DNA of 64,000 nucleotides from Paramoeba atlantica (GCA_977017575.1 CDRNVI010000049.1:124001-188000), one strand, 5' to 3'. Shown: positions 19,396 through 30,589, numbered from the stretch's first letter. Made by a program: numbers and translations. Notes: generated by a model not told the origin, from the letters alone.

Positions 19396-19962
19396 TGTTC
19401 ACAGTTCATTTAGCGGATCAGTCTTCATGTTTGGAAATAGGGATTTGGTTCAGAGAGCGATATCTTGCCAAACGATTTGTTTAATAGCAATTACCGTTAG
19501 CTATACCGCATTTACCCGCTAGGTGGGTAATTACCCGACTTACCCGTTTGGGTATGACTTTTCGAATAGCAAAAAGGTCGTTGTCGAGCCAAGGTTGTAT
19601 TGCTGTTTTAGGTGCATTGTGTATTTTTCCGAATCGAACACCGTAGAGAACCAAGAGCATCTGTTTAGCCAATCTCTGCCGTTGTCACCTTCATATTTAT
19701 ATGTAAACGAGAGGGGGACACCTTTCGTGTAGGATGGACTCATAGAGTGTTGACGTAGTTTGTCCTGACGACAAACAGTTCTCAGAGCAACATCGTATGA
19801 CTTACACTGTAATTACATACAGTATATTCAACTCATTCAACACTTTATATCTTTATTATCTAATAGTATTAGATAGTAAATACACTATAGTTCTCGACTA
19901 TTTTGACGGAATAAGTATAGTCTATATTCTCCTAAGAGTGTATATTGAATATCTTTACCCAT
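19396..19962. other. Spacer upstream of BMS1
   Basis: Contains repeated TACCCG(A/C) units (about 19508-19548: TTACCCGCTAGGTGGGTAATTACCCG and following), which can pair with each other, and then an AT-rich tract. A 69-codon ORF has no supporting features. No gene is called. Confidence 0.4.
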
Positions 19963-22900
19963 ATGGATTCCTCTACTACTCAAGAACACAAAAGCTTTGT
20001 CAAGAAAATAAAGGGCCGTGGGGCCAAGAAAAAAGAGCTTGCTGTCAAAAAGAAGCGTGAATTGGACTCGGAACCTAATAGGGGTCGCAACCCCAAAGCA
20101 TTCACCCGACCCTCCGATGGTACACGTAAGGCGCTCGCAACGAAAAGAAAGGTTGAACAGCGAGAGAATCGCCTCCGGTTGCCCAACATCGACCTTTCCT
20201 ATACGAAAACCTCTCCACCGCCGTTAGTGATTGCGGTCGTAGGACCACCCCGATCTGGAAAGAGCACATTGATACGATCTCTGATAAAGGCTCTAACACA
20301 AAAGAAAGTGCAACGCGTGAATGGTCCCATCACAATGTGCGGCAAAAATGATTCCCAACGTGTAACATTTCTTGAGTGCCCTGCAACATTGAATGCCATG
20401 TGCGATGTAAGCAAAATTGCAGACATCGTAGTCATGGTAATCGACAGCTCCTTTGGCTTTGAACTTGAAACATTTGAGTTTTTGAATATCGCAACTGTAC
20501 ATGGGCTCCCGCGAATTGTTGGTATCTTAACGCACCTGGACAACATGAAAAATAATAAAACTCTCAAAAAATCGAAGAAGATTATGCGACATCGCTTTGC
20601 TCAAGAGGTTTCACAAGGTGCAAAATTGTTCTATCTCACTGGGAGGGAAAAAAGCGGGTTGTACAAGAGGAGTGAAATGCTGACGCTTCAACACTATCTA
20701 CACTCTGTTAAGGCCACGAATGTAACTTGGAAAGGTTCCCATCCGTATCTTCTTGCAGATCGATATGAAGATATTACAAACAACGACGAGTCGGACGCAT
20801 CTGATAGTAATCGAACGGTTGCATTCTACGGTTATGTCCGAGGCAAACCTTTACTGCCCCGTCAAAGCGTTCATCTTCCTGGGGTCGGTGACTACCCTGT
20901 TGCGCATATTATGCCTTTAAAAGATCCTTGTCGGACGATGAAGAAAAGCACGACCCGGTCCTTGACAGGTCGTAGCGGGCGTAGCGTCTACGCTCCCCAG
21001 TGTGATCTTGGGGAGCTGAGCTACCAACAAGATGGTGTGTTTGTACACATGGAACCACCTTCGCAGGCGTCGCCTTTATCAAATGAAGCAACTGTCGAAT
21101 CTGGGATCTCCTTGATTCAGGAGCTGCGAGATTTGAAGGCAGAAACGTTTTCGCATGCGGGAAAAATGTCCAACCTTTCTAGGGAGAGCTCAGTTAAAAA
21201 TGGGTTTGTTCATCATGAAAATAATCTTTACTTGAGGGAAACGGATATTGCGTTAGAGGTTGAAACCAACAACACATCCATGTATTCGGATTTGGATTGC
21301 ACTAAGCTTATTCCCTTCACTGGTCAGCCAACCACCAAAACAACTTGGGATGATCCAGAGAAAATAGGTAGCATCAGAAATTTGTTTATCACAGGAAGAT
21401 GGGAAGAATCCGACTTATCAAAAGGCCTCCTTGAGGGGAAACCAAGCGAAGAGGGTTCATTAGAAAAAGGGTACGAAAGTATGGATTCAGAGGATACAGA
21501 GGATTCCAAAAATATGCAGAGCGATACGGACTCTGATAGCAGTAATGCAGCTAACGATGAAGAAGGAAATTACACACATCAGAATCGCAATGAGAGTTCC
21601 ACACTCAGAAAACGGAAACACGCTATTCTTCAAGGTGACGAAGAAGCCCATTCTCTTGTACAGCACTTTTTGAATTCTTCATCCGTGGACAAGCCTTTAG
21701 TGCAATCGGAAAGTCCAATTGAAACCCAAAATTCTCTTCAAATCACAGCTGGTCTATCAAACGTTCCGCCTGGTATGTCAGCTGATTACTTTGAGCGAAA
21801 GAAGCGTCAAAAGCTCCAATTTTTGGATAGCTTATCAAGCACCAGATCTCCAAACTTAGATGACGGTGAAGATGAAGCACAAGAAGCCAATGTAACAAAA
21901 GGTCCTCAGACTCATCTTTCTCAGCTAGAGAATCAAGCAAAGAAACAGCACGAGTACGCTAATCAAGTGTTGGAAAGGATTGCCCCTGATGAGAACTCTC
22001 GCGTGAACATTTTAGGATATCTGCCTGGTATGTATGTGAGAGTTGTTTTGCGCAATCTTCCTGTGGAATCCTTAAACACATTACGTCAGTCGATCAATGC
22101 TCCTGTCATTCTCGGAGGTCTTCTTCCCGGTGAGGACACTCTGGGACTCATTCACGCTCGTGTAAAACGACATCGCTGGCACAAGGGTCTCGGCAAGTCG
22201 TACGATCCCGTTGTCTTTTCCATGGGGTGGAGAAGATTCCAGACCCAACCGATCTACGCAATGGAGGATCCCACAGGAAGGCAGCGTTTTTTAAAGTATA
22301 CTCCTCAGCATATGCATTGTGTAGCAAGCTTCTACGGTCCTCAGGTTCCTCCAAATACAGGCATATGTGCATTACGTTTGCCTCGACAAGATGATAGTGA
22401 ATCAATAGAAACGAAGCGTCCTCGATTTCGCTTGACCCTTTCTGGCTATACCATGGAAATTGCGACGACGTCTAGAATAGTGAAGAAGCTCAAAATAGTG
22501 GGATACCCTCACAAGATCAGCAAGAATACTGTATTTGTCAAAGACATGTTTAGTAGTTCGAGCGAAGCTGTTCGTTTCGAAGGCGCAAAACTTCGTACAG
22601 TTTCCGGTATTCGTGGTGCAATAAAAAAGGCTGTAGCTACACAAGATGGGATGGTTCGTTGCAGTTTCGAAGACAAATTGCTCAGGAGTGACATCATTTT
22701 TCTTCGTGCGTTCACGCCTGTGGAACCTCCCCAATATTATAACCCTGTCACAAATTTATGTGAAGTCGGTGGTCAGTGGAAGGGCATGCGTACCACCCGA
22801 GAGCTGTGTATTGCAACCGGTAGTAGCATTCCGAAGAATCCTGACAGTGAGTATCTTGAGAATCCAGTGCATAAAGAAGCCTCGGAGCACCACTTCTCTG

Positions 22901-23247
22901 TTCCGAAAGCACTCGCAAAGCAGTTGCCATATTCCCACAAGGAATCGAGAACGAATCCGAAGGCTAACATAGTGGTTGGAATACCGAAAGATATAAGAAG
23001 TGAAGTTGCTGAGTTGGCAACCGTATTTCAAGACCGCAAGGAGAGTCAGAAAATGTCCGTACTCGAGCACTTCGATACAACCCGGAGGAAAATGGAGGCA
23101 ACTGACGAAAAAGCAGCAAAGAAACGTTTGTTAGAAACCGAGAAGAAAACCCGAAAAGACGAACTTCATCAAGCCCAACGCGTTAAAAAATATAAAAAAG
23201 AAACCGCCAAGAAACTGGACTTTAGAAAAGGATCAAAGAGAGGATAA
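19963..23247 (+). CDS. BMS1: Ribosome biogenesis GTPase BMS1
   Basis: 1094 residues from the ATG at 19963 (MDSSTTQEHK). The N-terminus is Lys-rich. The GTPase domain starts with the P-loop GPPRSGKST (G94), followed by ITMCGKNDSQRVTFLECP, VVMVIDSSFGFELETFEF and GILTHLDNMK (family version of the NKxD region). An acidic central linker (about 510-570) precedes the C-terminal AARP2CN/DUF663-type block (GYLPGMYVRV, LGLIHARVKRHRW, PVVFSMGWRRFQTQPIY, FYGPQVPPNTG). The tail is very basic (KKYKKETAKKLDFRKG). Role: U3-dependent assembly of the 40S subunit in the nucleolus, delivering Rcl1. Complete. Confidence 0.95.
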   Translation: MDSSTTQEHKSFVKKIKGRGAKKKELAVKKKRELDSEPNRGRNPKAFTRPSDGTRKALATKRKVEQRENRLRLPNIDLSYTKTSPPPLVIAVVGPPRSGKSTLIRSLIKALTQKKVQRVNGPITMCGKNDSQRVTFLECPATLNAMCDVSKIADIVVMVIDSSFGFELETFEFLNIATVHGLPRIVGILTHLDNMKNNKTLKKSKKIMRHRFAQEVSQGAKLFYLTGREKSGLYKRSEMLTLQHYLHSVKATNVTWKGSHPYLLADRYEDITNNDESDASDSNRTVAFYGYVRGKPLLPRQSVHLPGVGDYPVAHIMPLKDPCRTMKKSTTRSLTGRSGRSVYAPQCDLGELSYQQDGVFVHMEPPSQASPLSNEATVESGISLIQELRDLKAETFSHAGKMSNLSRESSVKNGFVHHENNLYLRETDIALEVETNNTSMYSDLDCTKLIPFTGQPTTKTTWDDPEKIGSIRNLFITGRWEESDLSKGLLEGKPSEEGSLEKGYESMDSEDTEDSKNMQSDTDSDSSNAANDEEGNYTHQNRNESSTLRKRKHAILQGDEEAHSLVQHFLNSSSVDKPLVQSESPIETQNSLQITAGLSNVPPGMSADYFERKKRQKLQFLDSLSSTRSPNLDDGEDEAQEANVTKGPQTHLSQLENQAKKQHEYANQVLERIAPDENSRVNILGYLPGMYVRVVLRNLPVESLNTLRQSINAPVILGGLLPGEDTLGLIHARVKRHRWHKGLGKSYDPVVFSMGWRRFQTQPIYAMEDPTGRQRFLKYTPQHMHCVASFYGPQVPPNTGICALRLPRQDDSESIETKRPRFRLTLSGYTMEIATTSRIVKKLKIVGYPHKISKNTVFVKDMFSSSSEAVRFEGAKLRTVSGIRGAIKKAVATQDGMVRCSFEDKLLRSDIIFLRAFTPVEPPQYYNPVTNLCEVGGQWKGMRTTRELCIATGSSIPKNPDSEYLENPVHKEASEHHFSVPKALAKQLPYSHKESRTNPKANIVVGIPKDIRSEVAELATVFQDRKESQKMSVLEHFDTTRRKMEATDEKAAKKRLLETEKKTRKDELHQAQRVKKYKKETAKKLDFRKGSKRG

Positions 23248-23505
23248 GAAACTCATAGAGAATGTATGCGATTGCGCACTGTGACAAGTAACTGAAGCTG
23301 TTCAAGTATAAGTAACGGGAATTGACAGTATGAACAAGATATCGAATTGTTATAATATATGCGCGTCTTCAGGTATCTATCATACGATGTACAGAAGATG
23401 GCATGCTTACTGTGTGTCGCTTTGTTACCACAAACCTATTTTCACTGCATATTGCTTTTGAACATTTTTATTTTTCCGTCTTAATAAACCTTCAGTGATC
23501 TTTTC

Positions 23506-26355
23506 ATGTCGACGGAGGCATCCGAGTGCGTCGTGGATTGTGATACAACACGTATCCTTTCTTCGTCTTATTTACAGAAAGTGCCACAACCAGATCCTAT
23601 TCTTATACACATACTACAAGCTACGGAAGTCCTATTTCATACAAAAGGAGCATTTCGTAGCGAGGAAAGCAACAGTGACATATCACTTCAAGTGCTTTAT
23701 CCGGACCTTTGGCAGCGCATACAATCATCTGGTCCATGCACTGAAACCTCTTCTTGTGGGGTTAAGCGACTGACATTCGCACTTCTGCATTGCATGCTTC
23801 TGCAGCCCACTAGAGTGCGTACTCTCAAATGTTTTCTACCCCATACTGTGCATCATTTAATCTGCAGCGTGCATGCTATCACACTTCCGATAGGACAACT
23901 TCTTGAAGATTTAATTTTAGGCTCAATCATACACTGCACCGATTGGGCCATCATCCTGTACTTGGCATGGATAACCCAATCATACAAGTTTTTGAAGTGT
24001 CGCACAGTTATGATGAACTCCTTACATAAGGCAATAAACGCGTCGAGTGATTCCTTACACCACAAATCTCCACATTTTACAGGCGACTGTCATGAACTTG
24101 CGCATGAAGCATTAATTATTCTTGGTTTTTCTGACGAAAAGCGTACAGAATTCTTTGCCTCCTTCCAATTCTTATCCTCACGCACAAACGGTTGCGATTT
24201 ATCGATTGCAACTCTTTTTAACACTGTTAGCTCACCCCCGCGAGCCCAAACCTATGGAGCTTACCACCTCTTTGAAAATCCTTCTTCGCCAAGTTCTGTA
24301 TACATTTTTCCTAAGCAAAGAGATGACACCCCTGTGTTTGTCGTGCAACACACCACAGAGGATATTTCGGCTGCATCTTCCTTAGCAAATAAGGCGCACA
24401 ACTTTGATGACGATGCAAACATGGATATTGTAAAAATGTTTACCACTTGCTTCCTTCAGAATACGCAAAACGCTGGTCGGCTTGTTACGAGGTGGCTTTT
24501 GGATCCGAAAAAGATATTTTCACTTCAAAGGAGTCCAACTACTGGGCATCACTCATGGATACAAATAATGTGCAACTCAAACCATATGCTACGTCGAAGG
24601 TTATTCGTACGTCAAATATTGTGGAGCAATGCTTCCAATCTTAGCGAATGTGTTGGGTGTCTTTTATCCATGCATGATGCTTTTTTTCTACCTGAGGCAA
24701 GCCACTCTTTGTGTCATGATGGTGCAGAAGAGCAAAAGGAAGTGCACGAATGGAAAGAGAGAAGCACTTTTTCATTATCGTTAAACGTTCTCTGCATTTT
24801 AGAAGAGTTTTTGTCCATTGAGCTGCAATGCACGAATGGGTGGTATTCGGAATCTTCTGAGCAACAAGGGACCCATAGTCCCCACCACCAGGCTAACCCA
24901 TCAAAGTTTTGGATGATCATACTTCTGTTGCGTCTATCACAACTACCAAACGGCAAAGGTGGGGATATTGCGAGCTTTACATTGTTACATGCCATTTCCT
25001 ATATGTACCGTCATATCATGCTTCTAGATGTCACTCTTGTTCATCGATTACGTCACCTTGTGGTTCATTTAGGACAGTCCTACGCTTTTGAAATGCCTTG
25101 GTCGTTGTGGTATGAAATGTGTACGGATTACTCGGATTCGCGCCTGGGCGTTTGCAGAAAGCTTTTCCTTCACGAAATTCTTAGTGATATGACGGTACGC
25201 TCGTTTTCCCGCCGAGTACTTCGCGCTGTTCCTGAAGAAATTCATGCTCTCGTTCCTCGCACGCCACGTCGCGGGGCTCGTGACTCCTTCCGCCGCCTAG
25301 CAAGCCTAGAAAAGATTCTTGGGTCGAAAAACATGTCCATGTTAAAAAATGTCATGTTTCGGCTACGTGATTTATATTCCCCAAATGTTGACTGTGACGC
25401 AAGTGAAAGCGCTCATATTCAGCTGATGCATTCTATTTTGTGTGAAAGTGAAGTGTCCCTCTGCTATCAGAGGGAATTGTTACATTTTTCACGTGACATA
25501 TTTAGCGAATTAGACCTTTCGTTGTACGAGCAACTGAATCAGCGTACGGATCTTGAGAGGGGAATCTTAAAAGAGGGAAAACGAGTTTCTATTCTACACT
25601 TCAAAATCTATGTGGAACTTTTGAATCACATTCTTACCTTCTGGAAAGGTAACTCTGCTGCGAGATTTCACACGTTTTGTAACGTAATAAAGTCCGGGGT
25701 TTGTAGGCCTATACACATTGCGCTATGGTTGGAACAACCAGAAATTGTTCAAATCTGGGAGCAAAGTTGGATTACCGACGTACTTGTATATGCAATAGAT
25801 CATGTCTTGCGGCCATCTGTCGAAAACATCTCTGAAGCGGGCAGCTTGTGTGCATCGAACACACGAGAGATTAGTACATCTGAGGCTAGTTACGTGCATG
25901 CAAAATGGGAGTACGAAGTACGAGTTTTCTTTTTAGTATCACTACAGGCTTTATGTCAGCACATTTCAACGGCATGTTGTACTGAAAAAGCGGAGGTAAA
26001 AAAAATTATGGAATCTTCCCATGGGAAAGAAGGTATGAACCCGAAATGGCACACCAAAAACGTAGTTTGGCTTCGGGGAGCTGTAGGCATGGTGCGTATC
26101 TTACTGCGCTCAGCGCATAACAATTGTATTGCGGCGCGACTTCCTTCGCTATCGGCATGCTTGCGTGACATAGTTTTCATCGAGGGATCAACTAATGATT
26201 TTTTGATAATCATGTTTATGGAAGTATTCGCACCACAAAAACTTCTCTATCGAGAGAATAATCTTTCAGAACGAACGCGAACATCAAATCTCAAATCCAC
26301 GGAGAGTAGAAAACCCTTGATTTGCTTTCGAGAATTTTTAGAATATGAAAAATAG
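23506..26355 (+). CDS. Unrecognised 949-residue, probably helical protein
   Basis: One open frame from an ATG 11 bases after a TTCAG acceptor. The protein is Leu/His/Cys-rich with many amphipathic helix-like stretches and no low-complexity tracts, consistent with an alpha-solenoid scaffold, but I recognise no family. A basic patch at about residues 570-600 (SFSRRVLRAVPEEIHALVPR then TPRRGARDSFRRLA) could bind nucleic acid or a partner. No membrane segment stands out. It lies directly between BMS1 and XPB in the same orientation. An integrator-, condensin- or transport-complex subunit are only guesses. Confidence 0.7.
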   Translation: MSTEASECVVDCDTTRILSSSYLQKVPQPDPILIHILQATEVLFHTKGAFRSEESNSDISLQVLYPDLWQRIQSSGPCTETSSCGVKRLTFALLHCMLLQPTRVRTLKCFLPHTVHHLICSVHAITLPIGQLLEDLILGSIIHCTDWAIILYLAWITQSYKFLKCRTVMMNSLHKAINASSDSLHHKSPHFTGDCHELAHEALIILGFSDEKRTEFFASFQFLSSRTNGCDLSIATLFNTVSSPPRAQTYGAYHLFENPSSPSSVYIFPKQRDDTPVFVVQHTTEDISAASSLANKAHNFDDDANMDIVKMFTTCFLQNTQNAGRLVTRWLLDPKKIFSLQRSPTTGHHSWIQIMCNSNHMLRRRLFVRQILWSNASNLSECVGCLLSMHDAFFLPEASHSLCHDGAEEQKEVHEWKERSTFSLSLNVLCILEEFLSIELQCTNGWYSESSEQQGTHSPHHQANPSKFWMIILLLRLSQLPNGKGGDIASFTLLHAISYMYRHIMLLDVTLVHRLRHLVVHLGQSYAFEMPWSLWYEMCTDYSDSRLGVCRKLFLHEILSDMTVRSFSRRVLRAVPEEIHALVPRTPRRGARDSFRRLASLEKILGSKNMSMLKNVMFRLRDLYSPNVDCDASESAHIQLMHSILCESEVSLCYQRELLHFSRDIFSELDLSLYEQLNQRTDLERGILKEGKRVSILHFKIYVELLNHILTFWKGNSAARFHTFCNVIKSGVCRPIHIALWLEQPEIVQIWEQSWITDVLVYAIDHVLRPSVENISEAGSLCASNTREISTSEASYVHAKWEYEVRVFFLVSLQALCQHISTACCTEKAEVKKIMESSHGKEGMNPKWHTKNVVWLRGAVGMVRILLRSAHNNCIAARLPSLSACLRDIVFIEGSTNDFLIIMFMEVFAPQKLLYRENNLSERTRTSNLKSTESRKPLICFREFLEYEK

Positions 26356-26525
26356 GAAAAGTAACGTTGCTTTTCACCAATACATTATTAAACACAAGCA
26401 CTAACATCTTTACTTTAAGTCAAAGGAGTTTTGCTTCGAGAGGGTTTATAGCGTCATTGTCTAGTTAACATTTATTACTCAAGGGTATGTAATCAAGATG
26501 TTTGAAGCATAACATCAGAAACGTC

Positions 26526-29351
26526 ATGCGCTTAACTTGGATTGATTATGATGGAGGCCTGCCTAAACTCTATTTGGAGGTTTTTCGTGACGTTCACTGT
26601 AAGGTATTGCTTTTAACACCTTCACAACTTGGTGTATTAGAAGGGCCAAAGACGCTTGATAGCGAACTTCATGACACGAGTCCTCCTGATCCTTCTCCGT
26701 TTGCTGCCTTACGAACACTTTCAACTTTTGAATTTGTTCGCTTGATTTCGGAACCAATAAGTTTGCAAAAGCATATCCACGAATATGTTATGACTCCATA
26801 TAGCTTGATGAGTGCAGCGGCGTGCGGTATGACCACAGCGGATGTTTTGTTCGGCCTGTACGTTGCTCTAGGCGGAAAAGTGTGCTCAGAAAATGTTGTT
26901 GAATTTATGCTGTTGCTAAAATTGCTTACCGTAAACGATTGTGGGCGTTCAGAGGTTGTTCCTTGCTCTAGGACTACAAATAAATCTCCAGCACAAAGGA
27001 AGAAAAAGAAATCAAATTCGAAATCATCCCAAAATGAGATGGAAAGAGGGGAACAGCCAAGAGAGTTCGAAGAGATCAATAACAGCCTTCCCCGTGATCA
27101 TAGCATTTCAATTATCTCATTCTTTAAAGAGCTTGCACCAACTGGGGTTATTTCATACATTATGAATATTTACGAAAAGTACAATAAAATGAGCATTGTA
27201 CTCGGCTCATTGAAAGGTACAACGCAAAATACAAGTCCTTACTTTCACAAGAGCAAGAGTGCATACTCTCTGGAATTACAAAAGACCAGCGACGGCGTCA
27301 ATTTGTTAGCGAAATCAATGGCTCCTTCTCTCTCGAAGAACGAACGCCCGATTGCTCAAGGCTCGTTAGCCAGTCCCGATAAAATACACATCGACGAACA
27401 AGGAGGTGGTACTCTTGAATGCAGTGACAGCAAAGCCAAGCCTACATCAGAGTCTTTCTCCTCAGAGCAACCACATTTTCAAAATTCATCTTTTAATGCT
27501 GATTATGTTTTAGAGATGGAGGCGCCCGAATCGATTTCAGAAATGCTACAAAGCCGCTTCGATCTTGTTCCTGTAGAGAGAGGAAGTCCATCTAGTGTAA
27601 GTACTGTGGAGAAAACTTTCATTCATTTTGAAAATCAAGATCTTAAGGAGAAACCCAGTTTCCGTTCTGCTAAAAGAAACTTTGTCATTCCTATGCGTAA
27701 TCTGAAATCATTGAAAACGTACCTCATTGACACCTGCGGATACTCCGTCATGCAAGAGTACGACTTTCGAAAAGAAAATGATTTCTCTCTTCCTCCTCTA
27801 TCCATCTCTCTAGCAAGTTCCGTTTTCTTACGTCCGTATCAACGCGAAGCGTTGAGCCATTTTGTTATAAATGGCCAAAGAGCTGTCAGTGGGATTATAG
27901 TTCTTCCTTGTGGAGCAGGAAAGACTCTTTTAGGTATCAGTGCACTATGCACAGTAGGGAGACCGGCCGTTGTTGTTTGTCCGTCTGCAGTATCCGTTGA
28001 ACAATGGAAAAGACAATTTCTTGAATTCACGACTTCGAGAAATACGAACGATCCAAGTGTTAAAACTCAAGTACTTTCTCTTCTTAGCCGGGGTAAACAA
28101 TCTATTACGAACTCAACTTCAATCATTCTGACAACTTACAGCATGTTGTGTGTAGATCCCGCACGTCGCTCGGAAAAGAGTAGGCGCATGATTGACCGTC
28201 TGACCTCTCGACCATGGGGTACGCTCATACTCGACGAAGTACATTCACTTCCTGCAAATATTTTTCAGCGAATTATGTCACAGGTTCACGCAAGGTGCGT
28301 TTTAGGCCTCACAGCGACTCTGCTACGCGAGGACGATAAGGTTCAAAACCTCACACATCTGGTCGGACCGAAATTGTATGAGGTGTCAAGAAATTATTTA
28401 GTGCAACAAAATTATCTTGCCCAAGTATCGTGCGTCCAACTAACATGTACTATGACTCCTCCTTTTTTGAAAGAGTATTCTCGACCAGGGTCTCCAATGC
28501 CGCTTCGACTTTGTCTCGCTGCATCCAATCCACAAAAAATTAGAGAGTGTGTTCATCTTTGCCAAAAACATACCCGTAATGGAGATAAGGTTATGGTGTT
28601 CTCGGATTCACTTTTTGCTTTACACATCTGCCGTGAGGCATTGCGCTGTCCTATTCTGACGGGCAAAACCCCTCATCATGAACGACTTGCTATCCTTTCG
28701 GATTTTCAGCACTCTTTGTCATGTTCAGTGCTTTGTATTAGTCGAGTGGGCGACACAAGCATTAACCTCCCCGCGGCTTCTGTATTGGTCCAAATTAGTT
28801 TTCAAGGTGGAAGTCGTCGTCAAGAAGTTCAACGTATCGGCCGTTTGCTTCGACCCAAACCCTCGGGTGGTTCGACGTATTTCTACAGTCTCATTAGCAG
28901 CCACACCCACGAAATCTCATTTGCGCATAGACGTCGTTCCTACCTGGAGCAACAAGGGTATCAAATTCTTTCAAAAAGAAGCTTTTTGGATCCTTCGTTG
29001 CAGTCTTCCTATGGAATCACATTGCCTATGTCCTCCAACGAAGGCGTTCTTGACGTTCTGGGACGCGCGATTAGCCAGTGGGAATCTGTCTTTCACGACG
29101 ACATGCTCGAACAGCGAACCCTTCTCGACGATACTTTGATACCATCCATTGCAAACGGGGGAAGCAAAGAAAATACGTGGAAAAGATCAAGAAATGCAGT
29201 AGAGTCACCTCCGTTTTCCGCTAACGATTGGATTGAACATCGTGAGGAAGGCATAGTGATGAGACATGGATCTCTTGCTGATCTCTCTGTGGGGGAGAAT
29301 GATCTCGTTTTCTCGGAGTATACGTTGCTAGATGAGAAAGTGGTTTCATAG
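26526..29351 (+). CDS. XPB: TFIIH DNA helicase XPB/ERCC3
   Basis: 941 residues from the ATG at 26526. The N-terminal XPB domain (LTWIDYDGGLPKLYLEVF onward) is followed by a linker of about 200 residues rich in Ser/Lys. Helicase motifs: Q-like LRPYQREAL, Walker A PCGAGKT (G463), TTYSML, DEVH box at D570, LTATLLREDDK with the XPB-specific RED motif at R601-D603, then VMVFSDSLFALH, CISRVGDTSINLP and QRIGRLLRPK. Role: 3'-5' translocase of TFIIH for promoter opening and nucleotide excision repair. Trypanosomatids carry two XPB paralogues; the full N-terminal domain points to the longer one, though this is an inference. Confidence 0.95.
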   Translation: MRLTWIDYDGGLPKLYLEVFRDVHCKVLLLTPSQLGVLEGPKTLDSELHDTSPPDPSPFAALRTLSTFEFVRLISEPISLQKHIHEYVMTPYSLMSAAACGMTTADVLFGLYVALGGKVCSENVVEFMLLLKLLTVNDCGRSEVVPCSRTTNKSPAQRKKKKSNSKSSQNEMERGEQPREFEEINNSLPRDHSISIISFFKELAPTGVISYIMNIYEKYNKMSIVLGSLKGTTQNTSPYFHKSKSAYSLELQKTSDGVNLLAKSMAPSLSKNERPIAQGSLASPDKIHIDEQGGGTLECSDSKAKPTSESFSSEQPHFQNSSFNADYVLEMEAPESISEMLQSRFDLVPVERGSPSSVSTVEKTFIHFENQDLKEKPSFRSAKRNFVIPMRNLKSLKTYLIDTCGYSVMQEYDFRKENDFSLPPLSISLASSVFLRPYQREALSHFVINGQRAVSGIIVLPCGAGKTLLGISALCTVGRPAVVVCPSAVSVEQWKRQFLEFTTSRNTNDPSVKTQVLSLLSRGKQSITNSTSIILTTYSMLCVDPARRSEKSRRMIDRLTSRPWGTLILDEVHSLPANIFQRIMSQVHARCVLGLTATLLREDDKVQNLTHLVGPKLYEVSRNYLVQQNYLAQVSCVQLTCTMTPPFLKEYSRPGSPMPLRLCLAASNPQKIRECVHLCQKHTRNGDKVMVFSDSLFALHICREALRCPILTGKTPHHERLAILSDFQHSLSCSVLCISRVGDTSINLPAASVLVQISFQGGSRRQEVQRIGRLLRPKPSGGSTYFYSLISSHTHEISFAHRRRSYLEQQGYQILSKRSFLDPSLQSSYGITLPMSSNEGVLDVLGRAISQWESVFHDDMLEQRTLLDDTLIPSIANGGSKENTWKRSRNAVESPPFSANDWIEHREEGIVMRHGSLADLSVGENDLVFSEYTLLDEKVVS

Positions 29352-29927
29352 AGGCTCTAGAAATTGAAAAGAAAGTAAATAATTAACGCGACTCTATCTT
29401 GAGTTTTATCGATGCAGGGCGAAAACCTATAGAGAGAATTACTCCTTGCGAGGACAGCGCAATGACGCCTGTCGCACGGAGGGTTCGTCATAGAGCCACG
29501 CCAACGTGGTCCTCAAGGGAGGTCCCGTAGTGCATTGGGGGGGGGTACTGGGTTTTCGCTTGGGGGTATCAATGAGTGTCTGCAAGAGGACGCACCCACA
29601 CAGCATTGTTGAGAGGCTGCAAGAAGCCTTTCGGCTACACAGCATCGTTGAGTGGCTGCAAGAGGGTGCGTCGCACACAGCATTAAAGAGAGGCTTTCCC
29701 CGGCATCCATCCAGTGGGAGCATTCGGCGGGCAATGAACACCTCGCTGCACACAGGGGTGTGAGGTCGCGCATCTCCTACTTTAACGGAAACATAAGTTT
29801 CCGTCCCTAGCCGTAGGGACGGCTATTTAATTCCAGGGCAGCAAAAGCGATACTTTTAATATTTCAAGTTGAAACTTTCAACAGTTCCCGATAGCCAATA
29901 GATATTGTGAACCTTACTAGAACGGGA
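29352..29927. other. Intergenic segment with 39-bp repeats and twin hairpins
   Basis: GC-richer than its surroundings. Around 29570-29700 a ~39-bp unit (core ACACAGCAT..TTGAG.GGCTGCAAGA) is repeated about three times; in one frame it reads as a 13-residue repeat (SIVERLQEAFRLH). At 29788-29823 two adjacent perfect hairpins occur: GGAAAC/GTTTCC with a 4-base loop, and CCGTCCCTA/TAGGGACGG with a 4-base loop. No ORF here is convincing. Confidence 0.5.
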
Positions 29928-30589
29928 CCCCGAGTGGGAAACAGCGGCCCGCCTTCGGTACTTGGTCTCCCCGACCTCCGAACCTGAACTACAGTGCGTG
30001 TGCGGCGCCACCCTCAGGAACGAGGATTTTTGCGTCCACGCGCTGGACTGCAAGAAGGTCAGGGGCAAGACCCAAGCCTCTCGACATAAAGTAGTTAAGG
30101 AAACCTTCCGAAACCTCCTAATCAACTATGGTTTCTCCCCAGACCTTTGCGAACCCAGGTTCGACAACGGTCGAGGCCCTGACATATGATTCCAACTGGG
30201 TCGGAAGCTCGCCCTTGTGGACGTCACCGTGGTCAACCCACTGGCCCCGTCCTACGCAGAGAAGGAGGCCGCCCATCCCTCTTATACACTGAGGATGGCG
30301 GAAGGCAACAAGCGCCGCGCCCATGACGAGATGGCGGCCGCCAGAGGGATGGATTTTTTCCCCCTGGCCTTCATCACCTATGGGGTGCCTGGCCCAGAGA
30401 CCCTCAATTTTCTCAATAGGGTGGCCAGAGCACACACGTCCGACAGGGCCGGATGTCTCTCTCACCTTCTGATGGCTATGGGAGTAGCCATCCAGAAGGG
30501 CAATGCCCAGATAGTGCAAGCGGCGGTACAGGATTGGTACCGTCGCGGGGTGCGCTAACTGGGGTAGGAGCGGGGGGTGAAAATATAAT
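29928..30589 (+). mobile_element. 5'-truncated CRE/R2-type LINE, 3' end only
   Basis: Nearly identical to the 3' part of the longer copy at 55.7-57.9 kb, beginning at CCGAGTGGGAAACAGCGG and ending in GGGGTAGGAGCGGGGGGTGA plus AAATATAAT. It codes for the restriction-like endonuclease region: a Cys/His knuckle (CVCGATLRNEDFCVHALDC) and the catalytic RFDNGRGPD ... VDVTVVNP block. One in-frame stop (TGA at 30187, directly after PDI) interrupts this block. The C-terminal extension after DEMAAAR (FITYGVPGPETLNFL ... WYRRGVR) is complete here but partly deleted in the other copy. Such LINEs insert by target-primed reverse transcription and are often 5'-truncated. Confidence 0.85.

Noticed and set aside
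29439-29773. ORFs on both strands in the 39-bp repeat spacer
   Set aside because: Open only because the unit is a multiple of three; no start context or family match.
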